Positions 50,698 to 50,720 of a stretch of DNA of 50,720 nt are shown here, one piece after another. The DNA is from an uncultured Eubacterium sp. GTDB lineage: Bacteria; Bacillota; Clostridia; Peptostreptococcales; Anaerovoracaceae. The position numbers and the translations under genes were made by a program. Below the pieces are notes generated by a model that saw nothing but the letters and a program-made list of their open reading frames with translations, ran no database searches and was not told the origin of the DNA. Where the stretch lies: contig UQRM01000015.1 in assembly GCA_900543485.1 (NCBI GenBank), positions 1 to 50,720 of the forward strand, written 5' to 3'. Positions within the stretch are counted from its first letter, which is position 1. Each line of letters opens with the position of its first letter.

Positions 50698-50720
50698 GTC
50701 TGTTTCACATAATTGTCATA

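Larger units (their letters stand above)
15240..50720. mobile_element. Temperate podovirus-like prophage, right end outside window
   Basis: A continuous phage gene set begins next to tRNA-Ala with a tyrosine integrase and CI/Cro switch, continues through recombination, replication, packaging, capsid, tail-fibre and ejection genes, and still runs at the window end. The capsid is of N4-gp56 type and no tape-measure, sheath or tail-tube gene is present, which indicates a short tail. Neither holin nor endolysin is seen in these 35 kb. The left end lies between 15200 and 15375; no second copy of the tRNA 3' end occurs in the window, so attR is further right. Confidence 0.9.

Overview
The window reads as a chromosomal segment of an anaerobic Clostridia-like Firmicute carrying a large, incompletely contained prophage. 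Reasons: FabK-type fatty-acid synthesis with a FabT-like operator, an AddB helicase-nuclease, strong purine-rich ribosome binding sites, FadH/BaiCD-type iron-sulfur flavoenzymes, and phage genes of Firmicute type (RecT, DnaC-like loader, DUF1064, Prp protease, BppU-like fibre). I cannot name the genus.

Region 1 (1-5170), visibly more AT-rich than what follows: the C-terminal part of a probable C45/Ntn-hydrolase, then two large flavoproteins of the FadH/BaiCD type. The second has lost the active-site His residues and has a degenerate second nucleotide-binding motif. A stranded cell-wall sorting tail (4932-5087) and a strong terminator follow.

Region 2 (5250-14908): a fatty-acid operon, fabK-fabD-fabG-fabF-fabZ, then a gene that fuses a MarR/FabT-like DNA-binding domain to a FabK/nitronate-monooxygenase-like barrel whose catalytic His is replaced by Leu, then addB. 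The promoter (5251-5279) has a FabT-type palindrome just downstream (5293-5309), so the fusion may be a flavin- or acyl-sensing repressor of its own operon. fabH, acpP and acc genes are absent.

Region 3 (14973-15295): tRNA-Thr(CGT) and tRNA-Ala(GGC) with a promoter and terminator. The prophage begins just downstream.

Region 4 (about 15300 to beyond 50720): a temperate podovirus-like prophage. Order: integrase (minus strand), membrane-anchored Cys/His protein, S24-type CI repressor, a divergent switch with four GTATAG-N4-CTATAC operators, Cro-like and excisionase-like genes, RecT plus a PD-(D/E)XK nuclease, a replication initiator with an internal iteron cluster and AT-rich segment, a DnaC-like loader, many small Cys-rich proteins, dUTPase and SSB. 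The late block holds small and large terminase, portal, Prp protease, scaffold, N4-gp56-type major capsid, BppU-like fibre, several tail and fibre proteins, a probable ejection protein, and a 1592-residue polyvalent protein with an HEITH zincin motif. No tape measure, sheath, holin or endolysin is seen; the right attachment site is outside the window.

Most unusual points: the MarR-barrel fusion and its candidate operator; a phage Prp protease next to scaffold and capsid proteins sharing the N-terminal motif LHTHMF; G8 and G9 tracts in adjacent fibre genes where any one-base slip gives an immediate or near-immediate stop; repeated terminator plus anti-Shine-Dalgarno hairpins ahead of late genes; and the giant polyvalent protein.
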